Assembly (NCBI RefSeq): GCF_046630445.1
Contig: NC_092341.1
Span: forward strand, 7,938,001-8,002,000
DNA: 64,000 nt
Direction of reading: 5' to 3'
Source: Rutidosis leptorrhynchoides
Lineage: Eukaryota > Streptophyta > Magnoliopsida > Asterales > Asteraceae
Part shown: positions 1-11,911 of the stretch, piece by piece
How the letters are laid out: the number at the start of each line of letters is the position of its first letter
Position numbering within the stretch: position 1 is the first letter of the stretch
The notes under the pieces: model-generated
What the model was told of the DNA's origin: nothing
Database searches by the model: none
The model's input: the letters and a program-made list of their open reading frames with translations, nothing else
Position numbers and translations under genes: made by a program

Positions 1-307
1 CATATTTTTGAAGTTTGGTATATTACCCCACATTCAAAAATTATTAAAATCTAATAATAAAAGTTAGAAAATTATAAAAACTATTACAATATTAACATAA
101 GTATTAAATGTATTAACATTACAAATAATAAAATAAATAAAACTAAGTAGACTAGGGATGATACTGATACCAGTAGGGGTTCCATGCATAACCGTATGTG
201 TTATAGAATGCTTCGGCTGGGTTATACGTAGGATACGGTGGTTGGATCTCTATAGACCAGGGAGGAAATACGGGCGATTGAGTAGGAATATAGTTTCTAC
301 CTATTTG
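1..307. other. AT-rich tail of the Athila internal region
   Basis: This lies downstream of the env-like reading frame (minus strand) and before the off-window 3' LTR. I see no coding signal and no clear polypurine tract. The short plus-strand frame at 158-388 is antisense to the end of the env-like ORF. Confidence 0.5.
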
Positions 308-1539
308 TTAGCAATAAGCTATGATTTGGTTTTGATGAACTTGCCAATCTTCAAATGCTCGATGTCTAGCATTTTCATACTCTTGTGAAGCTATAAACCT
401 TTGCATTTCTGTCATTTCATTTCCCCCTCCCACATTACCTGGCTGTTGGTTTCTCTCAACTTGTGGATGTCTACCATGGTATTGTACTGCGGCGTTATTT
501 CGCCTCTTCAAAACCTTCGCACCATGGTATACATTTAAACCTATTGTATCGCGGGGTTCTGGTTCTTCGACTAATAATCCCCCCCGACTTATATCCACAC
601 CGAGATATTCAGCAATCAAAGTAATAAATATACCACCTCCTATTATGCTATGCGGTCTCATCCCCCTAACCATAGCTGATAAATAATAACCCACACAATA
701 AGGTATACTTACAGCGCTTTGTGGGTCTCGAATACACATATGGTAAAACAAATCCTGTTCATTTACCTTTTCCTTATTCTTACCTCTTTGTGTAATCGAA
801 TTAGCTAAAAACCTATGAATTACTCTTAACTCTGCTCTATCTATATCCAAAAAGAGTAATTTCCCCCTTTAAATCGGTGATGGCTAGTCATTTGACTCCA
901 TACACCATGCGTATCAAAATTTTCGTCTATCTTTCTACCATTTAGTATCAACCCTCTACAATCGGCAGATGCTAACGCCTCAGGCGTATATATACGTAAA
1001 GCCTGAGCCATGTCTAGTAAAGACATGTGGCGCATCGAACCTCCTAACAAAAATCTAATAAAAGATCGATCGGTTAAACTAGCTACCCGATCATTTAATT
1101 CTATACTACACAACAATTCTTCACACCATACTTTATATACAGGTCTACGCATGTTGAATAACCGTACCCAATCATTAAAAGTAGAATTACCATACCTCTG
1201 TGCAAGTAATTCCCTAATTGGCCCGGCCAATTCTACAGCTTCTAATGGTCCCCATTCTATGACCCTAGGTACTTCAACAGCTTTAGAATGAAGAGTATGC
1301 AAACCCCTTTGGTATTTTAGATAATCTATCCAAAGTCTGTCAAATCTCAGGTTCGGGTGCAAATCTTCCAAGTGCATATCAGAAAATGTCATGACTGGAT
1401 GAGGTATATCTTGTTTGTAGTAGTTATCCACCTCCTGTTGTTCTGTATTCTCAGCAGGAGCATTGCGAGCTTGGGATGAAGATTCACCCCTTTCAGTCAT
1501 TTTTCTTGAGTAATTCCTTGATAGCATCCTTCTCAACAT
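308..1539 (-). pseudogene. Athila ORF1/env-like protein, frameshifted
   Basis: Two overlapping frames make one protein. Frame 1 (1539-841, 232 codons) begins with a basic, Ser/Glu-rich stretch and continues into a conserved block with motifs like WGPLEAVELAGPIRELL and SFIRFLLGGSMRHMSLLDMA. Frame 2 (850-308, 180 codons) continues with DIDRAELRVIHRFLANSI and SIIGGGIFITLIAEYLGVD. This is the ATHILA ORF-1 family found after integrase in Athila elements; its function is unknown and it is called env-like by position. The frames overlap by 10 bases near 841-850, where homologous proteins would run straight through, so a small indel there breaks this copy. A TATA-like box and a palindrome pair lie just upstream at 1655-1728. 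Confidence 0.8.
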
Positions 1540-1654
1540 GATTTTAGTAAAAGATTTGATGATTTTCGGTGAAAAAATTCGATTTTGGGAGTTATTTTTC
1601 GTGTATTTTCACAGAAAAATGGGTGTGGTAGTGTGCAGACTGATCTATTCGGCC

Positions 1655-1663
1655 CTTTTATTT
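1655..1663 (-). promoter_or_regulatory. TATA-like box upstream of the env-like ORF
   Basis: The minus strand reads AAATAAAAG, about 116 bp before the env-like ATG (1539) and 18 bp downstream of a palindrome pair. The 5' LTR has the same order: palindrome pair, about 20 bp, then TATAAAAG. Promoter activity is inferred. Confidence 0.35.
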
Positions 1664-1681
1664 TTTTCTGTATTTTTGGAA

Positions 1682-1728
1682 CTCCGCGAGTCGCGGCATT
1701 TTGCCATTGCAAACTCCGCGAGTCGCGG
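1682..1728. repeat. GC-rich palindrome pair, 32-bp spacing (copy 1)
   Basis: Two identical 15-mers, CTCCGCGAGTCGCGG, start at 1682 and 1714. Each holds the 13-bp odd-centred palindrome CCGCGAGTCGCGG. The surrounding DNA is very AT-rich. The same paired layout recurs at 9870-9916 and 11912-11958. Confidence 0.9.
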
Positions 1729-1744
1729 TGCTTTTTTTTTTTAA

Positions 1745-2676
1745 ACCTTAACTTATGAAACAATTAAGTAATTAATTTTAAAATTTTATTTCCCTTGTTA
1801 TTTAGGGCGAGGTCGTTTCGGATCGATGTCCTAGTCGGTCCTTCGACAAAATTTTAAAATTTGTCTTTTTCAAGCGATTGTTTTAAAAGCTTAGATTTTT
1901 TAGTTTTTTAATGTTTTTGTCATATTTTAATTCAATAAGATTAAAAATAATGATAATAAAAGTTCTCGTCCCTCCCTTGGGTAAAGCAATTTCAGTTCAA
2001 TGACCTAGTCTTCAACTTACGATGAATTTTAAAAATCATATTTTTAACTTAGCGAAATAAAGTAAATTTTTGTTTTTAAATTCACACAACTTAAATATAA
2101 AATTCAAAATTAATATTAAAAATTCACACCAAACTTACATTTTAAAATGCATAAAAATAAAATTCATATTTTAAAAATTAAAAATTCACACCAAACTTAA
2201 TTTAAAAATTCATATTATAAATTCACACCAAACTTATATTAATTTTTCAAATATTTACAATTTTAAATATATTGATTTTACAAATTTTACAATATTAATT
2301 TAAGATTTATATATTAATTTTAAAAACATGGTAAAAATAAAATTAAAAATCTTTTTGGCTTTTATCCCACTTTAATCAATCAAATATTATCAAAAATATG
2401 CACCCCTCTTTTCGGTAAAGTAATTTCGGTTCCAAGACCTAATTTAACTCATGACGAATTTTTGAAATATTTTGGGTTGATTGATTAAAGATATTTATAC
2501 CTTAAGAATAAACGTTAAATTTCGCCGTGATGTAATAAATTTTTGAATGATATCAATAATTTCGGTCGCCAAACCTAATTTTATTCAATACCAATTTAAT
2601 ACTTTATAGCGAACAAATTAGCGTTTATTATCAAAAGGTTAAAAATAAAAATAAAAATAAAAACTGTACAGACTTA
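1745..2676. other. Noncoding AT-rich spacer of the Athila element
   Basis: No credible ORF was found. Between about 2080 and 2240 the motif ATTCACACCAAACTTA recurs several times in a short irregular array. Two segments (near 1805-1860 and 2400-2470) share phrases such as TTTCGGTNCNAAGACCTA, suggesting older internal duplication. Confidence 0.5.
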
Positions 2677-2876
2677 CCTGTGAGATAGTATTCTTAGTTA
2701 TATGATCTATCCCATTCATAAGATATTCGGTTTAATTGGTTTTCCATGGCTACATAGGCGTAACCTCGAGCATTCAGTGTTTTTTCTTCTAAACATATGA
2801 ACGGTCCGTCTCTTCATAAAGTAACAAATTCGGTATTTGAATAGGTTTGATTATTTGAACATTTACCTCCATGTGA

Positions 2877-3110
2877 TCATTTTCCGCATTTGTGACATCT
2901 TTCTAGGTGTCGTGCTCTTCTTTTCGCTGCGGATTTTGATTTTCCTTTACCAAATTGTAACTTATTATCTTCGCATCTGGATTCTTTTCTTACTCCGTCC
3001 AATCTTTCTCTGATTACTGATACTATTTCACTCGGTAGTGTGTCATTATTACGTTTAGTGATCAAAGCGTGTAGCATTAGACCATGGTTTAGTTCACAGG
3101 CAGTCTTCAT
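2877..3110 (-). CDS. Small basic ORF between INT and env-like ORF
   Basis: This 77-codon ORF starts at an ATG three bases after a T-rich tract ending in AG (acceptor-like, exon edge about 3113). Its C-terminus is strongly basic (GKSKSAAKRRARHLERCHKC) and ends with one CxxC pair, not a full zinc knuckle. A strong donor-like site, CAG then GTAAGTC, lies downstream at 2677. I do not recognise a named family. By position it could be an accessory exon of a spliced env-like mRNA, or simply a remnant. The clean ORF in a decayed element is the main reason to list it. Confidence 0.4.
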   Translation of the reverse strand: MKTACELNHGLMLHALITKRNNDTLPSEIVSVIRERLDGVRKESRCEDNKLQFGKGKSKSAAKRRARHLERCHKCGK

Positions 3111-3274
3111 TTCCTAAAAAAAATAAAAATTCAGAATGGGGGGAGAAGACTAGTTCTTTAGGGTCTGCTAGGGAAAGACCATTCGAGTTCCATTTTCGAG
3201 AACTACACGAAAACAGACAATCTAACTCTAACAGAAATATATATTATCCTTTAAAGACTTGATTCTCCCCACAC

Positions 3275-4495
3275 TTAGTTAGCTGTGTTATCGAAATTGT
3301 GATTAACTTCATTGTCGAATTCCATCGGACTATCTATGTAATGTTTAACTCTGTGACCATTAACCTTAAATTCAATCCCATTTGAATTTATTAATTCTAT
3401 CGTTCCGTATGGGAAAACTCTTTTGACTATGAATGGTCCAAACCATCTTGATTTCAATTTTCCAAGAAATAGCTTGAATCGTGAATTGAAAAGAAGAACT
3501 CTGTCTCCGTCTTTAAATTCTTTTAAACTTCTGATTCTTTTATCATGCCATTTCTTCGTTCTTTCCTTATAGATTAAAGAATTTTCGTATGCTTCATGTC
3601 TTAATTCTTCTAATTCGTTTAGTTGACTTAACCGTAGACGTCCAGCTTCATGTAAATCAAGATTACATGTCTTCAAAGCCCAAAATGCTTTGTGTTCAAT
3701 TTCTACTGGAAGATGACATGTTTTTCCATAAACAAGTCTAAAAGGTGTGGTTCCAATTGGAGTTTTGTAGGCTGTTCTAAAATTCCATAGTGCATCCTCC
3801 AATTTAATGGACCATTCCTTCGGATTTGATCCTACGGTTTTCTCTAAAATACGTTTTAAAGCTCGGTTGGTATTTTCAACTTGTCCACTAGTTTGTGGAT
3901 GATATGCAGTGGAGATTTTATGAGTTACTCCATATCTTTTAAGAACTTTCTCAAGTTGATTATTACAGAAATGAGTTCCCCAATCACTTATTAAAGCTTT
4001 CGGTGTTCCAAACCTTGCAAAAAGACGTTTTAAAAAGTTGACTACAACTCGTGCATCGTTAGTTGGGAGAGTTTGTGCTTCCGCCCATTTAGATACATAA
4101 TCAATGGCAACGAGAATGTAGAGATTATTATGAGATTTTGGAAATGGACCCATAAAGTCAATACCCCAAATGTCAAATACTTCACATACTTGGATGACAT
4201 TTTGTGGCATTTTATCACGTTGACTTATTTTTCCGGCCCTTTGACAAGCATCACAGGATTTGCAAAGAAGGTGTGCGTCTTTGTAAATTGTAGGCCAATA
4301 GAATCCAGCTTCATAAACTTTTCTTGCTGTTAGTTGAGGCCCATAATGCCCTCCTGTTGGTCCTGTGTGACAATGGTTTAAAATTTTACTAGCTTCATCT
4401 CCGAATACACATCGGCGTATTATTCCATCTGGACAACTTTTAAATAGATGTGGATCTTCCCAGAAACAGTGTTTGATATCACTGAAAAATTTCTT
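3275..4495 (-). pseudogene. Athila integrase (3' part of pol)
   Basis: Translation continues in the pol frame after the stop at 4496-4498. It shows the HHCC zinc-binding region ([10 protein letters not shown]...CKSCDACQ, about 4290-4390 on the minus strand) and then the catalytic core with [17 protein letters not shown] and [13 protein letters not shown], carrying the three acidic residues. SDW stands where SDR/SDG is usual. The C-terminal domain follows ([23 protein letters not shown]). It inserts element cDNA into host DNA. The domain ends at a normal TAA at 3275-3277, with a purine-rich tract (GTGTGGGGAGAA) just beyond. Confidence 0.88.
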
Positions 4496-6517
4496 TCATT
4501 TTTGGTACGATAATCCTTTTTCAAGGAATGCACATACTAAATAGTTTGCATAGTCTGCAAACCATGGAATTTCATTATAATCTATCTTCAATAGATATTC
4601 ATCAGGAAAGTTGTCTTGTATGGCCGATTCATTTAGAACTTCTAATTCGGGATTTTCAAGACGAGAAAAATGATCAGCGGCGAGATTTTCTGCTCCTCTT
4701 TTATCTCGGATTTCAATATCGAACTCTTGTAAGAGTAAGATCCAACGGATTAATCTTGGTTTGGCATCTTGTTTTGAAAATAGGTATCTAAGAGCAGAAT
4801 GGTCCGTATAGACCACCGTTTTTGCTAGAACGAGATATGAACGAAATTTGTCAAAAGCAAAGACAATAGCAAGGAGTTCTTTTTCAGTAGTTGTGTAATT
4901 CGTTTGTGCTCCTTGTAAAGTTTTACTAGCATAATATATAGGTTGAAATCGTTTTTCAATCCTTTGTCCTAAAACGGCTCCCATTGCAAAATCACTTGCA
5001 TCGCACATTAGTTCAAACGGTAGATTCCAATTTGGTGTTATCATGATCGGCGCATTAGTGAGTTTTTCTTTAAGAATATTAAAAGATTTGATACATTCAT
5101 CTGAAAAGATGAATGGAGCATCCTTTTCTAGGAGTTTATTCATAGGAGTGGCAATTTTAGAAAAATCTTTTATGAAACGTCGGTAAAAATCGGCATGCCC
5201 TAGAAAACTCCTAACTCCTCTAACATTGGTTGGATGTGGAAGTTTAGCAATTACATCTACTTTAGCTCTATCCACTTCAATTCCTTCCTTTGAAATTTTA
5301 TGACCAAGAACGATGCCTTCTTTAACCATGAAATGGCATTTCTCCCAATTAAGTACTAGATTTGATTGTTCGCATCTAATAAGCATTCGTTCCAGATTAA
5401 CTAGATATGATTCAAATGTATCACCGAAGACTGAAAAGTCATCCATGAAAACTTTCATGCATTCTTCTATCATGTCTTGAAAAATCGCCATCATACACCT
5501 TTGAAAGGTTGCAGGGGCATTGCAAAGTCCAAATGGCATGCGTTTGTAAGCAAAAGTACCATAAGGGCACGTGAATGTGGTTTTCTCTTGATCTTCGGGT
5601 GCTATTGGAATTTGAAAATATCCAGAAAATCTATCTAGAAAACAATAGTAACTATTTCCGGCTAATCTTTCCAACATTTGATCAATGAAAGGTAAGGGAA
5701 AGTGATCTTTTCTGGTGGCGTAATTTAATTTTCTATAATCAATACATACACGCCATCCTGTTACAGTCCTTGTAGGAATAAGCTCATTTTTTTCATTTGT
5801 AATGACAGTCATGCCACCCTTCTTAGGCACGCATTGAACTGGGCTTACCCATGGACTATCAGAGATTGGATAAATTAGACCTGCGTCTAGCAGTTTAATA
5901 ATCTCTTTCTTAACTACATCTTGCATATTAGGATTTAGTCTTCGTTGGCGTTGCACATACGTTTTATGACCTTCTTCCATAAGGATTTTATGTGTGCAAT
6001 ACGAAGGACTTATTCCTTTAATATCATGAATCTTCCATGCAATAGCTGGTTTATGAGCTTTCAACACAGAAATGAGTTGTGATTTCTCATTTTCAGTAAG
6101 AGAAGATGATATTATTACAGGTAATTCAGATTCACCATGTAAATAAGCGTATTCCAAATGGTTTGGAAGTGGCTTTAACTCTAATTTCGGAGGTTCTTCT
6201 ATTGATGATTTATATCGATATCTGTCTTCTTCTTTTAGCATTTGAATTTCTTCTGTTGTTGGTTCATATCCATTAGCCATAAGTGTAGCTAACATTTCAG
6301 CTTCATCAATTTGTTCAGTTCCTTCTCCTAAAGAACATTCTCCTATTCCTTGTAATTCTGGAAATTCTTCTAATAATTTTGCATGTGCATCTATAGTTTG
6401 AATATAATAACATGTATCATCTGCAGATTGTGGTTGTTGCATTACTCTATCAACTAAAAAGGTAACACTCTCGTCCTCTATACTTAGGGTCAATTTCTTA
6501 CCGAACACGTCTATCAT
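4496..6517 (-). pseudogene. Athila reverse transcriptase-RNase H
   Basis: This 673-codon open stretch lies within the pol frame. RT shows [44 protein letters not shown] and the active-site [10 protein letters not shown] (FMDD variant of YxDD). RNase H follows with [27 protein letters not shown] and [11 protein letters not shown], then the connection to integrase. It copies element RNA into DNA and removes the RNA strand. It ends at an in-frame TGA (4496-4498) with clear homology continuing on both sides in the same frame, so the stop is a mutation and not a domain end. Confidence 0.92.
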
Positions 6518-6562
6518 TGCTTTAGCCGTGTTTAAGAATGGTCTTCCTAATATGAGAGGAAC

Positions 6563-7018
6563 TTAAGAATCTTCTTCCATGTCCAGAACAACAAAATCTA
6601 CTGGAAATACTAAAGTACCAACTTTAACTAGCATGTTCTCCATTATCCCTCTAGGATATTTTATTGATCGATCGGCTAGTTGTATGCTTATTCTTGTTGG
6701 TTTCAATTCTCCAAGGTCTAGTTTAGCGTATAGTGAATACGGCATTAAATTTATACTAGCACCTAAGTCCGCCAATGCTTCTATTGAACTAAGACTACCC
6801 AGAAAATATGGAATTGTGAAACTTCCTGGATCAGATAGTTTTTCTGGTATCTTATTCAACAGCACTGCTGAACAATTAGCATTCATAGTAACAGCCGAGA
6901 GTTCTTCCATTTTCTTTCTATTTGTGATCAGATCTTTCAGGAATTTAGCATATCTAGGCATTCCTGAAATCACATCAATGAAAGGAAGATTTACATTTAT
7001 CTGTTTAAACATATCCAA
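6563..7018 (-). pseudogene. Athila protease region
   Basis: The segment has a retropepsin-like core, EALADLGASINLMPYSLYAK, where DLGAS takes the place of D-S/T-G as in other Athila elements, followed by strand and flap-like sequence ending VDFVVLDMEEDS. It would cleave the gag-pol polyprotein. It is bounded on both sides by in-frame TAA codons (7037-7039 upstream, 6563-6565 downstream). Past the second stop the same frame reads [19 protein letters not shown], the conserved retropepsin end, so the stop interrupts the domain. Confidence 0.88.
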
Positions 7019-7036
7019 GAATTTGGATTGCTCGGC

Positions 7037-8872
7037 TTAAAGTTTCTCTTTCTTCATTTTACTCGGGTAAGGAAGTGGTGGTTGGTATGGTTTAACATAA
7101 GGTTTATCCTTAGCTGTGTTATTTTCATTAACCTTCTCAACTACCGGTTCTGTTTCCTTATCTTGTTCAGGTTGTGGTTCTTGTGGAGTAGGAATAGCTT
7201 CATCAGAAGTTACAGGTATTTCAGGTGGTTTAAGTGTTGTACCACTTCTTGTGGTAATAGCTTTAGTTGTTTCATTCCGGGGGTTAGCATTTGTATCACT
7301 AGGTAGACTTCCCGGTTTTCTTTCACCTATTAACCTTGCTAGGTTACTTACTTCTTGTTCCAAGTTTTGAATAGAAGCTTGTTGATTTCTAAATGCTTGA
7401 GCATTTTGTTCATTTGTTTGTTTTTGAGATGTGAAAAACTGCGTTTGAGTTTCAACTAGCTTCGTCATCATATCTTCTAAATTCGGCTTTTTATCATCGG
7501 TTTGTGGTTTGTTTTGAAAATTAGGTCTTTGCTGGTTGTAAGTATTATTGGATACTTGTTGATTGCTAGGACCTTGTTGGTTGTTGTATGGAATATTTCG
7601 GTTATAATTCTGGTTTTGATTGTAAATCGGTCTTGGCGGTTGATAATTATTCTGATAATAATTTCCAGGCCTTTGGTTTATGTATGAAATATTCTCTCTT
7701 TGTTCCATTGTTAATTCAATACTGAGACAATCTTTTGTCAAATGTGGTCCTCCACACTGCTCACAACTAATTCGTATTGAGTGAATATCCTTAGTCATCT
7801 TTTCCATTCGTCTCTCGACAGCATCTATCTTTGCGGAAATGGAATCTAAGTCATGGCTAGAATCGGCTCTAGCTGCTTTAGATGATCTAACGATATCTTT
7901 TTCTTGGTGCCACTCATGTGAGTGGGAAGCAGTGTTATCAATAATTTTATAAGCATCAGTTTCGGTTTTCTTCATAATAGAACCACCAGCTGCTATATCG
8001 ATGTCTTTCCTTGTAGTGATGTCGCATCCTTGGTAGAATATTTGTACTATTTGACAGGTATCTAAACCATGTTGCGGACATCCTCTTAATAACTTTCCAA
8101 ATCTTATCCACGCCTCATATAGAGTTTCATTTGGTTTCTGTGTGAACGTAACAATTTCTCCTTGAAGTCTTACGGCTTTAGATGCAGGAAAGAATTGTTT
8201 AAGAAATTTTTCAACTAAAACATCCCATGTATCAATCGCCCCTTCAGGTAACGATTCCAACCAATCTTTGGCTTCTCCCTTTAAAGTCCAGGGAAATAAC
8301 ATGAGATATATCTGTTCATCCCCAACTTCTCTTATTTTAAATAGAGTGCAGATCCTATTAAAGGTACGAAGATGTTCATTTGGATCTTCCTTCGGCGCAC
8401 CACTAAATTGGCATTGATTAGTCACCATGTGTAGAATTTGTCCTTTGATTTCATAATCTGGCGCATTAATGTCAGGATGAGTAATTGCGTGACCTTGGCT
8501 AGTGCGTTTAGCTCTCATTCAGTCTTCCATACTTAAAGGTTCCAGATTCTCCATAATTGAATTTGTTGAATCGGAATCACTAGAGGATTCTGATTTAATG
8601 GTTCGTTCCTCAACAATCTCTGTTTGAATGATTGGTGGTTCCGGAGGAAAGTTTAGTGGTTCAGGATCTATGAATCGTCCCTGAATATTCTCCGGATTCT
8701 CAATTGTGAGGTCGAGTTCAAAAAATGGATTATCGGAAATTTGAACTGGAGTACTTGGTCGACTGGATGACGATTCTAAAGAAAAATCAACGGCGGTAAT
8801 ATTTGCTAAATGTCTTGATCTAGTTACAGGTGGTGAACGTACAAAAGGTGGTGAACGTCTTGCTCGGTGCAT
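7037..8872 (-). pseudogene. Athila gag
   Basis: A 117-codon acidic, Ser/Pro-rich N-terminal part (8872-8519) is followed by an in-frame TGA (8519-8521) and the gag core (8518-7037, 493 codons). The core has the retrotransposon gag domain (EDPNEHLRTFNRICTLFKIR, LFPWTLKGEAKDWLESLP, KFLKQFFPASKAVRLQ) and one zinc knuckle, CEQCGGPHLTKDC. An Asn/Gln-rich linker follows, then Pro/Glu-rich sequence leading to protease. Gag forms the particle and binds element RNA. The first ATG at 8872 follows leader stops; because the reading frame is shared, the TGA is best read as a disabling mutation rather than a boundary. Confidence 0.85.
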
Positions 8873-9869
8873 TCACTGAATATCCTATTAGTTTTTTAAA
8901 AAGAAAGAAAAATTATATAAGTTATCCAATTAATAGACTTTTCTGATTTTGCCCACGTTTCGAATAGCCAAAAGATGCAGCAGAGGGGCAGGATTCGTTT
9001 GGTCTCAATATAATTGAGGACTGTTTGGCTCCAATAACTCGGTCCACGTACAAATCCAACTATTACTACGAACCAGAAAATTTTGATGTCTGTCAATTTA
9101 ACCACTTAAAATAAATTTTCGTAATTTTAAGAAATTTAGATAAGAAGTAGAATAAAAATCTATGTACTAAAACTAGAATGACGAGAAATAAGAAAGAAAA
9201 AGAGTGTGTCGGAAAAAGGTCGAAAAATAAAAATAAGAAAGAAAAAGAGTGACTTATAGAACTTAAAAACACTCGACTAACCCAACCTTATTACTATCAC
9301 TAACTTAAAATTATAATCGCAAATTGAGATTACTAATTGGAATGATAATTGATACATAGGTAAAAGGCGTCTAAAAATATTAAAGCTTACAAGTAAAACT
9401 ATATCCCAAATGGAAATATCTTAAAAAGAGGTACTAAAACTTAAAAAGGCGTCGCAAAATTCTAAAGCACCTAAATCTTAGTCTAAAGAAAAAGCACTTA
9501 AGGAATTTTACTGCAAAGCCTAAAAATCTAGAAATAAAAATATAACTATGGCAAAAACTAAGTTTAAAACTAAAAACTAGCGAAAAATAAAAATATTACG
9601 CTAAAACGATTAAAAAGGGAGAAAATATAAAAATATACAAAAAGTTGTAAAAATTACAATTTTTATAAAAATATTATTTTTATATTATTTATTAATTAAA
9701 ACTATTAATTTTACATTAATTAAAATAATTTAACTAAATATATAAATTAAATAAAAAGAAACTTAAAACTAATTATAATAATAAATAATTTAGGGTTAAT
9801 AATAATAATAATTAATAATTACTCCGTAATTAATGCTGATTAGGGATCCTGTCACGCGTGTCAGGGCTG

Positions 9870-9916
9870 CTCCGCGAGTTGCGGTGCCCGAAGCAGGAAA
9901 ATTCCGCTAGTCGCGG
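9870..9916. repeat. GC-rich palindrome pair, 32-bp spacing (copy 2)
   Basis: The pair is CTCCGCGAGTTGCGG (9870) and TTCCGCTAGTCGCGG (9902). Each is one or two mismatches from the 15-mer of copy 1, and the start-to-start distance is again 32 bp. Confidence 0.85.
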
Positions 9917-10082
9917 GGTTCTTAAATTCAACTCTGGTACAGTTTTTAATTCGACGCATTTTTTTTATTATATTTTCTATTATAAAAACTAAATAAAATA
10001 CTTATAAAAAAAACTTATATTTAAAAATTAAAATAAAAATAGAACTACTGAATAATTTTATAAATAAAAATCTTAAAACTAG

Positions 10083-10085
<3 letters not shown>

Positions 10086-10129
<44 letters not shown>
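10086..10129. repeat. (AT)n microsatellite
   Basis: An uninterrupted TA dinucleotide run of about 44 bp in the Athila leader. Confidence 0.95.
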
Positions 10130-10134
<5 letters not shown>

Positions 10135-10399
10135 TTTTCTTTTTCAGTTTTTTGATTTTATATTTTAAATAAACACAAAATATTTAAATAAAACTTATAA
10201 TTTTTATAAAATAAAAATAAAGAAACTTTATAAAACTTAAATATTTAACAAAATCTTAAAAATATTTATATTTTTATTTTTCTTTTTATGTTTTCGAATA
10301 TTTAAAATGTATTTTTACAAAAGCGTATAAAAGTAAACTAAAAAATAATTTTTTTTATTTATTTATTATTAGCGTTGCGCTTCTGGCTTTTAAGCTAGA

Positions 10400-10421
10400 T
10401 TGTTCCCCGGCAGCGGCGCCA
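10400..10421 (-). promoter_or_regulatory. Athila primer binding site
   Basis: The minus strand reads TGGCGCCGCTGCCGGGGA, the tRNA-primed minus-strand start typical of Athila/Tat elements (tRNA-Asp type). It begins 10 nt inside the 5' LTR end at 10432. Confidence 0.85.
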
Positions 10422-11883
10422 AAAATATACTTGATGTTATGCGAGGTGTATATAAAATAGCTATTAAATTTTACAAGAAAATACTATAAAATACGATACA
10501 ATTTTACACAATATATTTATTTATTTAGAGAATGGATATACTTAAACCTTGCTACAATACTTATAGGCAGTGTACCTAATCGTACAGTAGTGTAGTTTTT
10601 AGTAAGTCCGGTTCGTTCCACAGGGAAAATCTTTAAACAAAGCTTAACGCTATATTAGTTTTATTTTATAAAAATACAAATATATATATAAGTAATATTA
10701 TTATTATAAAGGGGGGTTTTTACCGTTTAATGACCGGTTTGTCGATTTTAAAACTTTAGTCGCAGTTAAAACAAAATGTAAAATATTAAATAAATAAAAG
10801 ACTTAATTTAAAGCGTAAAGTAAATAACGATAATGAAATTGCGATAAATAAAAGTGCGATAAAATAAACTTGCGATAATTAAAAAGTACGATAATTAAAA
10901 GTGCAATTAAATACAATAAATAAAAGTGCTATAATTAGAAGTGTAATTATATATAAAATAAAGGGAATTAAATATGAAATAAAAGAATTATGCTTATTTA
11001 AACTTCCGTAATCATGATGTTTGACATGTTGATTTTAGTTTTATGCCCATGGGTTAATTGTCCTTTGTCCTGGATTATTTAATATGTCCGTCTGGTTTTT
11101 GTCCATAACAGTCCATCAGTCATAAATATAAAGTGCGAGTGTCCTCGTCAAATTATCCTTATACCCGAAGTTAAATATTCCAACTAATTGGGGACTTAAA
11201 CTGTAACATGATTTTAATACTTTGTTTAATAATTACACCAGGTTATCGACTGCGTGTAACCCAAGGTTTTAATACTCTGTTATCAATTATGCCAAGTGTC
11301 CTTGTACATAATTTCACCCATGTTTTAATAATTCTAGTGGCTATTAATCCATTCCCGTGTCCGATTAAATGAACGATTATTCGTACATATAAATATCCCG
11401 CCCATCGTGTCCGATCGAGTGTATATGGTTATTTATAGGGACGTCCAATTGTGAATCTTTATATTAAAATTAACAAACTATCATTTAGTTAAACAAATAT
11501 AAAGCCCATTAATAGCCCATAGTCTAATTTCCACAAGTGTCGTTCTTTTGTCCAAACCCCAATTATGGTACAAAGCCCAATTACCCAATTTTAGTAATTA
11601 GCCCAACATCATGATTACTTCGTTTTAAATAAGCATAATAATAACTTAGCTACGAGACATTAATGTAAAAATGTTGAACATAACTTACAATGATTAAAAA
11701 TAGCGTAGCGTTACACGGACAGAATTTCGACTTACACCCTTACAACATTCGCTAACATACCCTTATTATTAGGATTAAAATTAAAATTAAAATTAAAATT
11801 AAAATATAAATTATAAATATAAATATTACGTATAGATAGATGGATGGATATATATTCCTCTATTTGCGATCAAACTGCGTTTG

Positions 11884-11891
11884 CTTTTATA
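11884..11891 (-). promoter_or_regulatory. TATA box of the Athila LTR
   Basis: The minus strand reads TATAAAAG, about 540 bp into the LTR. It is a plausible core promoter for the genomic RNA. The palindrome pair 11912-11958 sits 20 bp upstream. Confidence 0.6.
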
Positions 11892-11911
11892 GGTGGTTTT
11901 AGAATTTGGGG

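Larger units (their letters stand above)
8876..10399 (-). other. Athila leader, noncoding
   Basis: This is an AT-rich untranslated leader between PBS and gag, about 1.5 kb. It holds a palindrome pair (9870-9916) and an (AT)n run (10086-10129). No ORF has convincing composition; the short frame at 8896-9105 is not supported. Confidence 0.6.

Noticed and set aside
6579-7306. Plus-strand ORFs of 92-153 codons
   Set aside because: Antisense to the Athila protease and gag, which have clear homology on the minus strand.
3275-8872. Programmed stop-codon readthrough in Athila gag-pol
   Set aside because: Four different stop positions, two inside or at the edge of conserved domains (protease end, RT-INT linker), are better explained by decay.
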